Origin: Victivallis vadensis
GTDB taxonomy: Bacteria; Verrucomicrobiota; Lentisphaeria; Victivallales; Victivallaceae
Direction: 5' to 3'
Assembly: GCF_003096415.1 (NCBI RefSeq)
Contig: NZ_QEKH01000031.1
Location: 1 to 61,938, forward strand
Length of the DNA stretch: 61,938 nucleotides
Positions 50,750-59,907 of the stretch are shown one piece after another (position 1 is the stretch's first letter; each line of letters begins with the position of its first letter). The notes below the pieces were generated by a model that worked only from the letters and a program-made list of their open reading frames with translations, searched no databases and had not been told where the DNA came from. The position numbers and the translations under genes are program-made.

Positions 50750-51649
50750 ATGAAGAAAGTCGTAGTCATCGGCAGCACCAACACCGATATGGTCGTGAAA
50801 TCGGAACGGATTCCCGTGCCGGGTGAAACCATTCTCGGCGGACGTTTTCTGATGAATCCCGGCGGGAAAGGCGCCAACCAGGCCGTCGCCGCCGCCCGGC
50901 TGGAGGGAGATGTCACATTCATCGCCAAAGTCGGCGACGACCTGTTCGGGCGGGAAGCGCGGGCATTGTTCCAAAAGGAGCGGATCGACACTTCCCATCT
51001 CCTGACCGATCCGGACAATCCCTCCGGAGTCGCACTGATCATGGTCGACGCGAAAGGGGAGAACTGCATTTCCGTCGCCTCCGGCGCCAACGCTTCGCTT
51101 TCCCCGCGCGACCTCGAAGCCGCCCGCAACGTGATCGAAGCCGCCGACGTGCTTTTAATGCAGCTGGAAACTCCGGTGGAAACGGTGCTGTGCGCGGCGC
51201 GCTGGGCCGCCGCCAAAGGGCGCACCGTAATCCTGAACCCGGCCCCGGCGGCAGCATTGCCGCCCGAACTCTTCCCATGCCTTGCGCTGATCACCCCCAA
51301 TGAAACCGAAGCAGAACTGCTGACCGGCATCCGGGTCGACGACGGAACATCGGCACGCAAGGCGGCCGAAAAATTGTGCGGCATGGGGGTGGAAGCCGTG
51401 ATCATCACGATGGGTTCGCGCGGCTCGTACCTGTACCGGGACGGCCGGGGCGAGCAGATTCCGGTGCAGCCGGTCAGGCGGGTCGACACCACGGCGGCCG
51501 GAGATATTTTCAACGGCGCGCTGGCGGTCGGCCTCGCGGAAGGAATGGAGCTGCGGGACGCAATCGGCCTCGCCTCCCGCGCCGCGACGATCTCCGTGAC
51601 CCGGATGGGGGCGCAGTCCTCCGCTCCGTACCGCCACGAATGCAAGTAA
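50750..51649 (+). CDS. rbsK: Ribokinase
   Basis: 299 residues from the ATG at 50750, which has a strong AGGAGGAG before it and gives the standard N-terminus (KKVVVIGSTNTDMVV). GGKGANQAVAAARLEG and the C-terminal catalytic DTTAAGDIFNGALAVGL (Asp base) are diagnostic of PfkB ribokinases. NPAPAAALP and TPNETEAELLTG are also typical. It makes ribose-5-phosphate. A sugar transporter gene follows after 16 bases, which together form a ribose uptake unit. An upstream open extension is not supported. Confidence 0.92.
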   Translation: MKKVVVIGSTNTDMVVKSERIPVPGETILGGRFLMNPGGKGANQAVAAARLEGDVTFIAKVGDDLFGREARALFQKERIDTSHLLTDPDNPSGVALIMVDAKGENCISVASGANASLSPRDLEAARNVIEAADVLLMQLETPVETVLCAARWAAAKGRTVILNPAPAAALPPELFPCLALITPNETEAELLTGIRVDDGTSARKAAEKLCGMGVEAVIITMGSRGSYLYRDGRGEQIPVQPVRRVDTTAAGDIFNGALAVGLAEGMELRDAIGLASRAATISVTRMGAQSSAPYRHECK

Positions 51650-51665
51650 AGCGCGGAGGTGAACC

Positions 51666-52664
51666 ATGTTTTTCGTCAAAGACTACGGCCTCGCCGTTTT
51701 TTTCTGCGTAATCACGATGCTCTGCTGGGGTTCCTGGGGAAACACCCAGAAACTGGCCGGGCGGAACTGGCGCTATGAGCTTTTCTACTGGGACTACGTG
51801 CTCGGCGTTCTGCTGCTGAGCATTCTGGCCGGACTCACGCTCGGCAGCTTCGGCGCGGAGGGCAGGAGTTTCCTGCCGGACCTGCGGCAGGCGGACTGGC
51901 GGTACATCGGCAGCGCGTTCGCCGGAGGCGTGGTGTTCAACGCCGCCAATCTGCTGCTGTCGGCGGCGATCTCGATCGCGGGGATGTCGGTGGCGTTTCC
52001 GGTCGGGATCGGCCTCGCGCTGATTCTCGGCGTGGTGGTGAACCATCTCGGCGATCCCCACGGGGACCCGGTGCTGCTTTTCTCCGGCGTCGCCCTGATC
52101 GCAATCGCCATTCTGATGAACGCATTCGCGTACAAACTCAAGGAGAGCGGCGGCCGGAAGGTGCCGATGAAGGGAATCGTGCTCGCGGTGGTCTGCGGCG
52201 TGCTGATGGCGTTCTTCTACCGTTTCGTCGCGGCCTCGATGGATATGAATTTCACCGCACCGGCGGCGGGAAAGCTGACGCCTTACTCGGCATTTTTCAT
52301 CTTCGCGCTCGGCATCTTCCTGAGCACCTTCGTATTCAACACGATCGCGATGAAAAGGCCGGTCTCCGGCAAGCCGCTGCCGCTTTCGGCCTACTTCCGC
52401 GGCGGAGTGCCGATTCACTTCGTCGGGCTGCTCGGCGGCTGCATCTGGGGGATCGGCAACGTGCTGAACCTGGTCGCCGCCGGCAAAGCCGGCCCGGCGA
52501 TCTCCTACGGGCTGGGCCAGGGGGCGACGCTGGTGGCCGCGCTGTGGGGAATCCTGATCTGGAAGGAATTCAAAGGCGCTCCCCGCATCTCGCACGCGCT
52601 GAATATCGGCATGTTCGTGGTTTTCCTCGCCGGCCTCGCGCTGCTGATCAAAGCGGGAGCCTGA
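51666..52664 (+). CDS. GRP-family sugar transporter (ribose/glucose uptake type)
   Basis: A 332-residue membrane protein with about ten helices, matching the GRP (glucose/ribose porter) and RhaT-like drug/metabolite-transporter architecture. MLCWGSWGNTQKLAG in the first helix, FNAANLLLSAAISIAGMSVAFPVGIGLALILG in the middle and GLLGGCIWGIGNVLNLVAAGKAGPAISYGLGQGATLVAALWGIL in the second half are conserved-looking. The pairing with rbsK suggests ribose import. It lies 16 bases after rbsK, with a GGAGGTGA ribosome binding site. Confidence 0.85.
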   Translation: MFFVKDYGLAVFFCVITMLCWGSWGNTQKLAGRNWRYELFYWDYVLGVLLLSILAGLTLGSFGAEGRSFLPDLRQADWRYIGSAFAGGVVFNAANLLLSAAISIAGMSVAFPVGIGLALILGVVVNHLGDPHGDPVLLFSGVALIAIAILMNAFAYKLKESGGRKVPMKGIVLAVVCGVLMAFFYRFVAASMDMNFTAPAAGKLTPYSAFFIFALGIFLSTFVFNTIAMKRPVSGKPLPLSAYFRGGVPIHFVGLLGGCIWGIGNVLNLVAAGKAGPAISYGLGQGATLVAALWGILIWKEFKGAPRISHALNIGMFVVFLAGLALLIKAGA

Positions 52665-52681
52665 ACCGCGTCCGCCCGGCC

Positions 52682-53470
52682 CTACCGTCCCGCCGGCAGG
52701 TATCTCACCGAATCCCCGCCGGGCCGGATTTCGATCAGCCGCCGGGCGGCCAGTCCCTCCAGCAGCCGCCGGCACATCGTATCGCCCATGAACGGATGCT
52801 CTTCACAGGCTCCCGCCGCCCGGAATATTTCGGGGCCGGAGTGTTTGCCGGAGCGGATGATTTCCAGCAGTTGCCGTTCGCTTCTGCCGAGGCCGTCCGC
52901 TCCGGGAAACTCCTCCCGGTATCGCGCCAGCGCCTTCGCCAGAAATGGAAAGCGGCCGGCGCCTTCCCCCGCCGGAAAGCGCCGGAGTGTTTCTTCGCCT
53001 TCCGCCACCGCCTCCCATGCGGAGGCGAAAAGCCTGAGATCCGCCCCGGAGAGCAGACGCGCCTCGGGCTTCTTTTCCACAAACAGTTCCGGATGCTCCC
53101 CCCAGACCACATCCTCGCAGACCAGAAAAACGCGGGCCGGGGTATTTTCCAGCAGAAAGAGGATCCGCGACAGCATGATCTGGTCGTACATACAGGCATC
53201 AAACCATAAAAATACGGAATCCCGGCCGGACAACCCGGCGACGGCCTGATCCATTTTGCGCAGTTCGGCAAGAATTTTCTCCCGGTCCAGCTCCGGCATC
53301 AGCCGGTGGAGTTCCTCCGCGCGGATCCGCTCGAACTCCTCCGGCGGCACAGCTTTGCCGGGAATCCTTCCCTCCAGATAGTTCTCGCGCCAGACCAGCG
53401 CCGCGGCAGTTCCGCCGGAACTCCGCCAAGCCTCGAAAGCACAATCCCCGTTGAAGATATGCAGCTCCAT
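52682..53470 (-). CDS. DUF1835/DUF3658 domain protein
   Basis: 262 residues from the ATG at 53470, behind GGGAGG. The N-terminus MELHIFNGDCAFEAWRSSG resembles DUF1835, with WRENYLEGRIPG a typical continuation. The C-terminus (about 185-255, ERQLLEIIRSGKHSGPEIF and HPFMGDTMCRRLLEGLAARRLIEI) fits DUF3658, a winged-helix-like segment. The family has no established function. It is last in the secretin-MacAB operon, 17 bases after the small secreted protein. Frames extending to 53848 on the same strand are not supported. Confidence 0.8.
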   Translation of the reverse strand: MELHIFNGDCAFEAWRSSGGTAAALVWRENYLEGRIPGKAVPPEEFERIRAEELHRLMPELDREKILAELRKMDQAVAGLSGRDSVFLWFDACMYDQIMLSRILFLLENTPARVFLVCEDVVWGEHPELFVEKKPEARLLSGADLRLFASAWEAVAEGEETLRRFPAGEGAGRFPFLAKALARYREEFPGADGLGRSERQLLEIIRSGKHSGPEIFRAAGACEEHPFMGDTMCRRLLEGLAARRLIEIRPGGDSVRYLPAGR

Positions 53471-53487
53471 AATCCCCCCGCCTCCCG

Positions 53488-53862
53488 TTACACTCCCACT
53501 CCGAAACACCGGACCGGAAACATGATCGTGTGAAAAAGCAGCTCGAAAGGAGCCGCCCCTCCTTCGCAGATGTTCGCCACACCGGAGGAAAGCCCCCCCA
53601 GCGGCAGTCCGAGCGTACACTGCACCACTCCCCACGGGATGTACAGAATCTTGAAAGCCGCCATTCCCATCTGCGCAAGCCCCTGCGCCCCGCCGGCAAT
53701 TCCCTGAATCACATAGGGCTGCGCCGTCTCGGCCATGCGCATCGCGGCGGGAGCGAGGATCGCGATGGTCACCGGGTCGATCGCCTGCGCCTCCGGAGCG
53801 GGGGCGAACCAGCCGGTGACGGTCGCCAGCGTCAGCAATGTGATCCATATCGTCTTGCGCAT
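53488..53862 (-). CDS. Small secreted hydrophobic protein
   Basis: A 124-residue protein with a clear signal peptide (MRKTIWITLLTLATVTGWFAPAPEAQA, cut after Ala27 or nearby). The mature part is rich in Gly, Ala and hydrophobic residues with only a few charges, contains three Cys and shows helix-prone stretches that could insert in a membrane. I do not recognise a family. It sits between the MacB-like permease (11 bases upstream) and the DUF1835 gene (17 bases downstream), in the operon of an exporter. It may be a substrate or an accessory component; this is inference only. Confidence 0.6.
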   Translation of the reverse strand: MRKTIWITLLTLATVTGWFAPAPEAQAIDPVTIAILAPAAMRMAETAQPYVIQGIAGGAQGLAQMGMAAFKILYIPWGVVQCTLGLPLGGLSSGVANICEGGAAPFELLFHTIMFPVRCFGVGV

Positions 53863-53873
53863 TCCGTTCTCCG

Positions 53874-55145
53874 CTATTCCGCGCGCAGAACCGTGATCGG
53901 ATTCTGCTGGGCTGCCTTATAAGCCGGATAGGTTCCGAAAATCACACCGACCAGACACGAGATGACCAGCGACAGCGCGATGCTCCAGATCGAATAGACG
54001 GTCGGCATGCCGCTGTAGTAGGTGATTGTCCGTGCGATTCCGACGCCGGTCAGGATGCCGAGCACTCCGCCCGACGTGGTCAGGAACACGGTTTCGATCA
54101 GGAACTGGAGCAGAATGTCCGACTTCTGCGCGCCGAGCGCGCGCCGGGTTCCGATCTCCTTGCGGCGTTCGAACACGCTCGCGAGCATGATGTTCATGAT
54201 GCCGATGCCGCCGACCACCAGCGAAATGCTGGCGATCGATCCCATTACGATCGTGAAGATGTTCTGCGTCTGCTCGCGCTGCTTCAGCAGTTCGAACGGA
54301 ACCACCATGCCCCAGTCCTTGGTGTCGGAATGGAGCTTTTCCAGATAGCTGGAGACACGCTTGGCGGTATTGTCGATATACTGGGTGTCGGCCACACGGA
54401 TCAGGAACAGGTCGTATTCAACCCGCGTGATCTTGTACTGCCGGCCTTCCCGGTAGAAGGTGTAATCCTTGAATTTCGCCTTGGCCGTGCTCATCGGAAT
54501 CAGGATCATGTCGTTCTGGCCGCCGATTTCCGGGTACTGGGTGCCGTATTCGTTGTTGAGGATGCCGACGATTTTGTAAACCTCGTCCTCGATGCGGATC
54601 GTGCTGCCGACGACGTTGGTGTTGCCGAGAGCGAAGAGCTTGCGCTTCACATTTTTGCCGATCACGCAGACATTCGCGTTGTTCTTGAAGTCCGCCGGGG
54701 AAAACCAGCGGCCCTTTTCAAGTTTCGCGGAAGAGTCCTCCAGGAACCGGTAGTCGCAGCCGATCAGCTTGAGGTCGGTGCGCTGCAATCCCTTGAGCAC
54801 CTTCTTGCGGGCGTCGAACAACGCGGTGATCTCCTCGACGTTGTCCATCCGCGAAATATGCGTGGCGTCACGGTCGGTCAGGCCGAAACGCTCCATCACG
54901 CTCGCATTGTCCGAACTTTCGCTGCGGCTGTTGATCGGGGGGCGCTGCGAAAACACGATGATCTTGTCAATCCCCATCGCTTCGATCTGCGCCAGCGCCG
55001 ACTGCTTCGCTCCTTCGGAAATCGCAAGCATCGCAATCACGCTGCCGACGCCGAAAATCACGCCGAGCGAGGTCAGGATCGACCGCACCTTATGCAGCAG
55101 CAGATTGTGGATCGACATCGAAAAAAGGTCGCGGACGAGCATCAT
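53874..55145 (-). CDS. MacB/FtsX-family ABC transporter permease
   Basis: 423 residues from the ATG at 55145, which overlaps the ATPase stop as ATGA; ATG at 55142 is an alternative. The first membrane helix contains VRSILTSLGVIFGVGSVIAMLAISEGAK, typical of MacB-type permeases. A periplasmic domain of about 200 residues follows, then the FtsX domain with VGGIGIMNIMLASVFERRKEIGTRRALGAQKSDILLQFLIE and two more helices, ending in GVIFGTYPAYKAAQQNPITVLRAE. It works with the ATPase and adaptor encoded upstream to extrude a substrate from the periplasm. Confidence 0.9.
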   Translation of the reverse strand: MMLVRDLFSMSIHNLLLHKVRSILTSLGVIFGVGSVIAMLAISEGAKQSALAQIEAMGIDKIIVFSQRPPINSRSESSDNASVMERFGLTDRDATHISRMDNVEEITALFDARKKVLKGLQRTDLKLIGCDYRFLEDSSAKLEKGRWFSPADFKNNANVCVIGKNVKRKLFALGNTNVVGSTIRIEDEVYKIVGILNNEYGTQYPEIGGQNDMILIPMSTAKAKFKDYTFYREGRQYKITRVEYDLFLIRVADTQYIDNTAKRVSSYLEKLHSDTKDWGMVVPFELLKQREQTQNIFTIVMGSIASISLVVGGIGIMNIMLASVFERRKEIGTRRALGAQKSDILLQFLIETVFLTTSGGVLGILTGVGIARTITYYSGMPTVYSIWSIALSLVISCLVGVIFGTYPAYKAAQQNPITVLRAE

Positions 55146-55888
55146 CTGGCGGCCTCGCTTTCTTTCTTCTGCGCAGCGATTTCCCACTCGAACAAAGTAT
55201 TGTCGATGCGGCCGTCGCGCAGGCGGATGATCTTGTCGTAGTGCGGTCCCAGCGACGGGTTGTGGGTCACCATCACAATGGTCACTCCCTGCTCGCGGTT
55301 CAATTCGTGAAAGAGCTTCATGATCTCGTTGCTGGTCTTTTCGTCAAGGTTGCCGGTCGGTTCGTCAGCGAGGATGAAGGCCGGGTTGTTGCTCAGGGCG
55401 CGCGCGATGGCGATGCGCTGGCATTCGCCGCCGGAGAGCTGGGTCGGGCGGTGGCCGAGACGGTGGCCGAGCCCGACCCGCTTCGCCAGGTCCAGCGCCC
55501 GCTTCGAGCGGATCCGCCCCGGCACCCGCGCATAGAGCATCGGCACTTCGATATTCTGCTCGACCGTCAGGTGCGGAAACAGATTGAAGCTCTGGAAGAT
55601 AAAGCCGATTTTCAGGTTGCGGATCGTCGCCTGTTCCACATCGGAGAACTGGCTCACTTCGATATCCTCCAGATAGTACTGGCCGCCGGTGGGCACGTCG
55701 AGCATGCCGAGGATGTTCAGCAGCGTCGACTTGCCGGAACCGGAGGTACCGATGAAGCCGACGAACTCTCCCCGGCAGACCGTCGCGTTGATCCCCTTCA
55801 GCACCGGGACCTGCAATTCGCCGGTGATGTAGGTCTTCCGGATATCGACCAGGCGGACGATATCACTGCTTTTCCCGGATTCGGCCAT
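55142..55888 (-). CDS. MacB/LolD-type ABC transporter ATPase
   Basis: 248 residues. Walker [10 protein letters not shown] at 47-55, ABC signature [15 protein letters not shown], Walker [16 protein letters not shown], and the H-loop VMVTHNP. It separates from the permease, unlike E. coli MacB where the two are fused. The ATG overlaps the adaptor gene stop by one base (TAATG arrangement), so expression is coupled. Part of a MacA-MacB-like machine with a secretin. Confidence 0.92.
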   Translation of the reverse strand: MAESGKSSDIVRLVDIRKTYITGELQVPVLKGINATVCRGEFVGFIGTSGSGKSTLLNILGMLDVPTGGQYYLEDIEVSQFSDVEQATIRNLKIGFIFQSFNLFPHLTVEQNIEVPMLYARVPGRIRSKRALDLAKRVGLGHRLGHRPTQLSGGECQRIAIARALSNNPAFILADEPTGNLDEKTSNEIMKLFHELNREQGVTIVMVTHNPSLGPHYDKIIRLRDGRIDNTLFEWEIAAQKKESEAAR

Positions 55889-57414
55889 TACTTGGAATCC
55901 TGCTTTTTCTGGTAGGGCCGGTACAAATAGACCACGTCGCCCTCTTCCAGGCCGCTTTTGATCTGGACGAAGTTGTCGTTGGATTCGCCGATCTCCACAT
56001 CGACCTCCTTGGAACCGGTCAAGCCGGCAACGTAGACAAAGAAGCGGTCGCTGTCTTCAAACACAGCTTCCACCGGCACGAAGAGCGTCTGCGGAATCGT
56101 CTTGGTGACCACGCTGATCTGCACGCTCATGCCGTTGACGAGACGCGGCGACTGCTTGTCGAACCGGATCTTCGACTTGTAGATTTTCGGCGAGGAGCTG
56201 TCCCAGTTGACCAGGTTGACCGGAAGCGTGTCGATGTGACTGATCTGGCCTTCGAACTTTTCTCCCGGCAGGGAATCCGGGGAAATCACCGCGCGGTCGC
56301 CGATTTTCAGCTTGGAACGGTACTGCTCCGGCAGGTCGAAGTCCACGATCAGGTTGGACATTTCCGGGATGGTGATCAGAATCTGGCCCTTGCCGACGTC
56401 GATGCCGGGCTTCACATCCAGCCGGCTCCAGCGGTTGTCCGGGTCGCCGTAGATCACGACGCCGTCCACCGGGGCGATCAGCACCATCTGGGTCATATAC
56501 TCCTTGTAGCGGTTGAGCTGTTCATTGGTGCGCCGCAGCCGCCGCCGCAGGTTTTCGATCGATTTGACCTGCTGGATCATCTTGGATTCGGTCGAAATCT
56601 TCGTCTTGCGCAAATTCAATTTCGCCTGTTCCAGCGCGTTCAGCAACCGGGTCATCTTGCTCGGATGGTCGTAGCGGCGGAACACCTTGCGGTTGTCCTC
56701 CGCGGTTGCGAGCTTGTTTTCCGCCTCGTCGATTTTGGCCTGCGCATCTTTCAGCGACTGGCGTTTCTTTTCATCGGCGTCCTCGCCGGATTTCGCATCG
56801 ACCTCCGCATCACGGGCAGTTTCGTAATCGGTGCGCGCCTTGTCCAGATTGCTTTGCGCGGTGTCGATCGCCAGGTCCAGTTCATCGCGCTTGCTGGTCC
56901 GCTCAAACCGGCGGTATTTGCGCAGCGCGTCGTCCGCCTGCGAAAGGGCTTCCTCCGCCGACTGGAGATCCACCGCGTTGGTGCTCTCCTGAATCTTCGC
57001 GTTTTCGCGCGCCAGGTCGAGCTCCTTCTGAAGATTGAGGGCCTCGATTTCAAGATCCTCAATCTTCTCCTTCAGGCTGTCGGTTTCAAATTTAGCCATC
57101 ACGTCGCCGGCTTTGACCTTGCTGTTTTCGTCGATGACCCACAGCAGCTGGGTGCGGTAGTTGGCCTGCAGCGCCAGCTTGTGCTTTTTATTGGCGTTGA
57201 TGTAACCGCCCTGCATCAGGCCGATCACCAGGTCGTCGCGGCGCACTTTGTAGGTGCGGTCCTTGTCTCCGCCGTCCGTCGCCAGTTTCTTTTTGGCGGC
57301 GGCGTCGGCGGCCCTCTGCCGGGGAACATACCAGCCCCAGTAAGCTCCGGCGGCGGCGCCCAGAATGACCAGCGCCGTCACCCAGGTGGTGATTTTTTTG
57401 CGCTTGAACTTCAT
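55888..57414 (-). CDS. HlyD/MacA-type periplasmic adaptor
   Basis: 508 residues with one N-terminal membrane anchor (about 10-29) and a periplasmic body. A barrel-sandwich hybrid domain flanks a long alpha-helical hairpin (about 115-300) rich in Leu, Glu, Lys and Arg heptads, longer than that of E. coli MacA. The C-terminal part carries VDFDLPEQYRSKLKIGDRAVISPDSLPGEKFEGQISHIDTLP, a typical membrane-proximal domain. It is expected to link the MacB-like permease to the outer-membrane channel. It overlaps the secretin stop and the ATPase start by one base each (TAATG). Confidence 0.88.
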   Translation of the reverse strand: MKFKRKKITTWVTALVILGAAAGAYWGWYVPRQRAADAAAKKKLATDGGDKDRTYKVRRDDLVIGLMQGGYINANKKHKLALQANYRTQLLWVIDENSKVKAGDVMAKFETDSLKEKIEDLEIEALNLQKELDLARENAKIQESTNAVDLQSAEEALSQADDALRKYRRFERTSKRDELDLAIDTAQSNLDKARTDYETARDAEVDAKSGEDADEKKRQSLKDAQAKIDEAENKLATAEDNRKVFRRYDHPSKMTRLLNALEQAKLNLRKTKISTESKMIQQVKSIENLRRRLRRTNEQLNRYKEYMTQMVLIAPVDGVVIYGDPDNRWSRLDVKPGIDVGKGQILITIPEMSNLIVDFDLPEQYRSKLKIGDRAVISPDSLPGEKFEGQISHIDTLPVNLVNWDSSSPKIYKSKIRFDKQSPRLVNGMSVQISVVTKTIPQTLFVPVEAVFEDSDRFFVYVAGLTGSKEVDVEIGESNDNFVQIKSGLEEGDVVYLYRPYQKKQDSK

Positions 57415-59051
57415 TATTTCGCCTGTCCGTTGGTTGCGGCTGCCGCCGGAGCGGTCTGCGTGTTCTTTTCTTCAGCCGGAGCCGGCTTCGCGTCCTGAGC
57501 CGGTTTGGCCGGTTCTTCCCCGACCGGAACCGCCGCCGGAGCGGCCTCGGCGGGCTTGGCCGGTTCGGTCTTTTCCGGCAGCGGCTGCGGCCGGATCACC
57601 CCCGGAGTATTGGGATCGACGGGTTCTTCCGGCACTTCGGCGGCATCGTCGGACATGCGATCCATGATCGGCGTGTTCTTGAAAGCGGCGCGGCGTGCTT
57701 CGGCTTCGCCGGGCTGGGCGTCACGGAACTCCTTGACCAGCTCCTTCGCCGAGGTTTCGCGCAGCGGAATCGCGTCGGAATACTCGATGATCTTGCCGAG
57801 CGTTTCGCTGACCTTCGCCGAACGGTCGGGATCGTAGAACACGCCGCTGGCCACCTGTTCCGGAGAGATGATATGGATTTTCAGGAAGAAGATCAGCTGG
57901 GTCACTTCCTTGGTCAGGTTCTTGCCGGTGAACAGCTCGCCGATCAACGGCAGGTCGCTGAGGATCGGCACGCGCTGCTGCGAAAGCGAATCGTTCCGGC
58001 TGTAGAGGCCTCCCATCATCACCACTTGCTTGTCCTGCATCCGCAGGTAGGTTTCGACGCTCCGCGCCGAAATCACCGGCACCGGGTAAGAGGTATCACC
58101 GCCGGCGGAAACGTTCTCATACCGGATCACGTTCGACACCTTCGGGTACACCCGCAGCGTCACATTGTCGCGGTTGATCATGCTCGGTTCGACTTCCAGC
58201 GTCACGCCGACACTTTTGAACTTGGTGCTCAGCGACAGCGTGTTGCCGGTGCTGTTCGCCTCCTGAATCGGGATTTCCTCACCGGTCACGATCCGGCTGA
58301 CCTCATTGCGGGAGATCAGGATGTTCGGAGAGGAGAGCACCTTGGCGTCCTGTGCAGTCAGCAGCCACTGGAACGCAATGTCCAGCGTATCCTTGCCGGC
58401 AATCGGCTTCCAGTTGCCGCCCATGCCGGTGGTCGGCTGGCTGGACTGGCCCGGCACTTCCGTGGTCGCCCCGATCGAACCGCGCCCCTTGTGCGCATAA
58501 CTGATCGACAGATTGCGCTGCATGCCGTCGCTGAACATCACCTCCACGATCTTCGCTTCGATCAGGATCTGCGAGGAAGGCACATCCATCGCGAGCATGA
58601 TGCTGCGATAGTTTTCGACCGCGTCGCTCGGACCGCTCAGCACCAGCACGTTCTGCTCATCCAGCGGCTCCACCAGCGTCGCGCCGGTGATGATGCCGTC
58701 GATCGCCTTGAAGAGCTGCTTGGAGGAGGTGAAGCGCGGGCGGAAGACCAGCGTGGAACGGCCGTCCGTGCCCGGGATGATTTTCGCATACGGTTCTTCG
58801 ATCGGTTTGGCGGCGGCGGCCACCTGCGGAGCCGGCGCGTCATCGGAAAAGAGATCGGTCAATTCCTGCATCACGGTGCGGACATTTTCCTTGCCGCGCA
58901 CCATGTCTTCTTCGGTGCGGACCACGAGCTCCGGTTTCTGCTCGACCGGCACGGAGACATCGGAGGCGAACAGCGAGGAAGCGGTCAACGCGACGGCGGA
59001 AGCTACGCCTCCGGCCGTCCGCACGGAGAATGGACTTTTCCGTAAGAACAT
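57414..59051 (-). CDS. Secretin (GspD/PilQ family outer-membrane channel)
   Basis: 545 residues from the ATG at 59051, giving a signal peptide (MFLRKSPFSVRTAGGVASAVALTASSLFA); starts at 59096 or 59129 are possible. Residues 90-190 resemble one N1-type ring domain (FKAIDGIITGATLVEPLDEQNVLVLSG, VENYRSIMLAMDVPSSQILIEAKIVEV). The secretin domain follows, with TAQDAKVLSSPNILISRNEVSRIVTGEEIPIQ and VVMMGGLYSRNDSLSQQRVPILSDLPLIGELF. The tail is Pro/Ala/Glu-rich (about 460-545). It lacks the multiple N-domains of type II secretion secretins and stands with MacAB genes instead of GspE/F. First gene of the operon. Confidence 0.88.
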   Translation of the reverse strand: MFLRKSPFSVRTAGGVASAVALTASSLFASDVSVPVEQKPELVVRTEEDMVRGKENVRTVMQELTDLFSDDAPAPQVAAAAKPIEEPYAKIIPGTDGRSTLVFRPRFTSSKQLFKAIDGIITGATLVEPLDEQNVLVLSGPSDAVENYRSIMLAMDVPSSQILIEAKIVEVMFSDGMQRNLSISYAHKGRGSIGATTEVPGQSSQPTTGMGGNWKPIAGKDTLDIAFQWLLTAQDAKVLSSPNILISRNEVSRIVTGEEIPIQEANSTGNTLSLSTKFKSVGVTLEVEPSMINRDNVTLRVYPKVSNVIRYENVSAGGDTSYPVPVISARSVETYLRMQDKQVVMMGGLYSRNDSLSQQRVPILSDLPLIGELFTGKNLTKEVTQLIFFLKIHIISPEQVASGVFYDPDRSAKVSETLGKIIEYSDAIPLRETSAKELVKEFRDAQPGEAEARRAAFKNTPIMDRMSDDAAEVPEEPVDPNTPGVIRPQPLPEKTEPAKPAEAAPAAVPVGEEPAKPAQDAKPAPAEEKNTQTAPAAAATNGQAK

Positions 59052-59514
59052 TGTCTGGAACCCTTTTGTATTTTTGTATGCATTAAATTTTACCATGTTC
59101 CGAAACCGAACCGTTACCGCCGATCGCAACCCCCGCCGGATCGCCGCCGCCTCAGGGAAAGCCCCCCGACTTATCCCCGATTGTAAGCAAAACAGTTATA
59201 AATAAACTGTTTTGGAACGTCGTTCATGAAACCTGATTATTTGGAACTTAAGGCAGTAATATAACCGGTGCAGCGTCATTTTCAAACCTTTTTCCAGCCG
59301 GTTTTCGATTTTTTTGCAACAAAAAAAGTTCATCGGCGGAATAGAGAAAAAAATCTCTCAGGCGGGTCTTGGCCGGTATTATGTGGTTTTAGGCTAACTT
59401 GCCGACAGGAGGTTATTTAAATATGGAAAATACAAAAGGAAAGAGAGTCCGAAATCCGGAAAGAAAAACTCTCCCGTTCCGATGCGGTTGCAATGGGGAC
59501 GGGAGAGAAAAGGA
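59052..59514. other. Intergenic region with probable prophage boundary
   Basis: A gap of 463 bases. The left part is AT-rich upstream sequence of the secretin. Near 59407 a strong AGGAGG lies 10 bases before an ATG at 59423, which opens a frame of about 89 codons running through the phage terminator and the adaptor gene in the opposite orientation. After the first dozen codons it is not credible. It may be a gene start interrupted by phage insertion. No attL was identified. Confidence 0.4.
59467..59510 (-). terminator. Terminator after the phage adaptor-like gene
   Basis: CTCTCCCGT and ACGGGAGAG arms separated by about 20 bases, with A/T runs on both sides (AAAAACTC and GAGAAAA), so it may work in both directions. 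It lies five bases beyond the stop at 59515. Confidence 0.7.
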
Positions 59515-59901
59515 TCAGCCGCGATTGAGACGGCGGCAGCCGTTCAACACCGAAGCGAGCAGCTGCATCGCCCGGGGCGCGATCTCGGGAGGTGCGGAAA
59601 CGGGCAGCTCCGCCCAGCTGCGGCGTCCCAGCCCGGAGATCTCCTCGGAAATCAGCTGCGGCTCCGGCGGGCGGGGCGGATGGCGCAGCTGATGAAGGGC
59701 CTGTTCAAAGCAGGCGTGCTTCAGTTCAGGCCGGGTCAGGTCAAGTTCCGGCGCGCTCAGCAGGGCCGCGAGAGCGCGCTGCGCCGAAATCAGCGCCCGG
59801 CGCCTGAATTCGGGCTGATGGCCGCTCCACTCGTCGCCTTCGAGTCCGTCCCGGAAATAGGCGTCGGCGGCGGAAGCCAGTTCTGCGATCGCTTCAGTCA
59901 T
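59515..59901 (-). CDS. Putative phage head-tail adaptor-like protein
   Basis: A 128-residue, mostly helical acidic protein. ADAYFRDGLEGDEWSGHQPEFRRRALISAQRAL and LKHACFEQALHQL match the general pattern of phage head-tail connector or head-completion proteins (gp6/DnaT-like group): a residue-rich N-terminal helix with W, then AL..A...L and a C-terminal A-ALH helix. It starts six bases after the capsid-like gene stop, which is the usual gene order in tailed phages. A terminator follows, so downstream tail genes are missing. Family call is tentative. Confidence 0.55.
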   Translation of the reverse strand: MTEAIAELASAADAYFRDGLEGDEWSGHQPEFRRRALISAQRALAALLSAPELDLTRPELKHACFEQALHQLRHPPRPPEPQLISEEISGLGRRSWAELPVSAPPEIAPRAMQLLASVLNGCRRLNRG

Positions 59902-59907
59902 GATCGC

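Noticed and set aside
57414-59051. Type II secretion or type IV pilus locus based on the secretin
   Set aside because: No GspE/F/G or PilB/C/M-type genes around it; the coupled neighbours are MacAB-like.
59423-59692. Small gene at the strong SD-ATG (59423)
   Set aside because: After about 12 codons it runs through a terminator hairpin and antisense to a phage gene. Reported only as a possible interrupted start.
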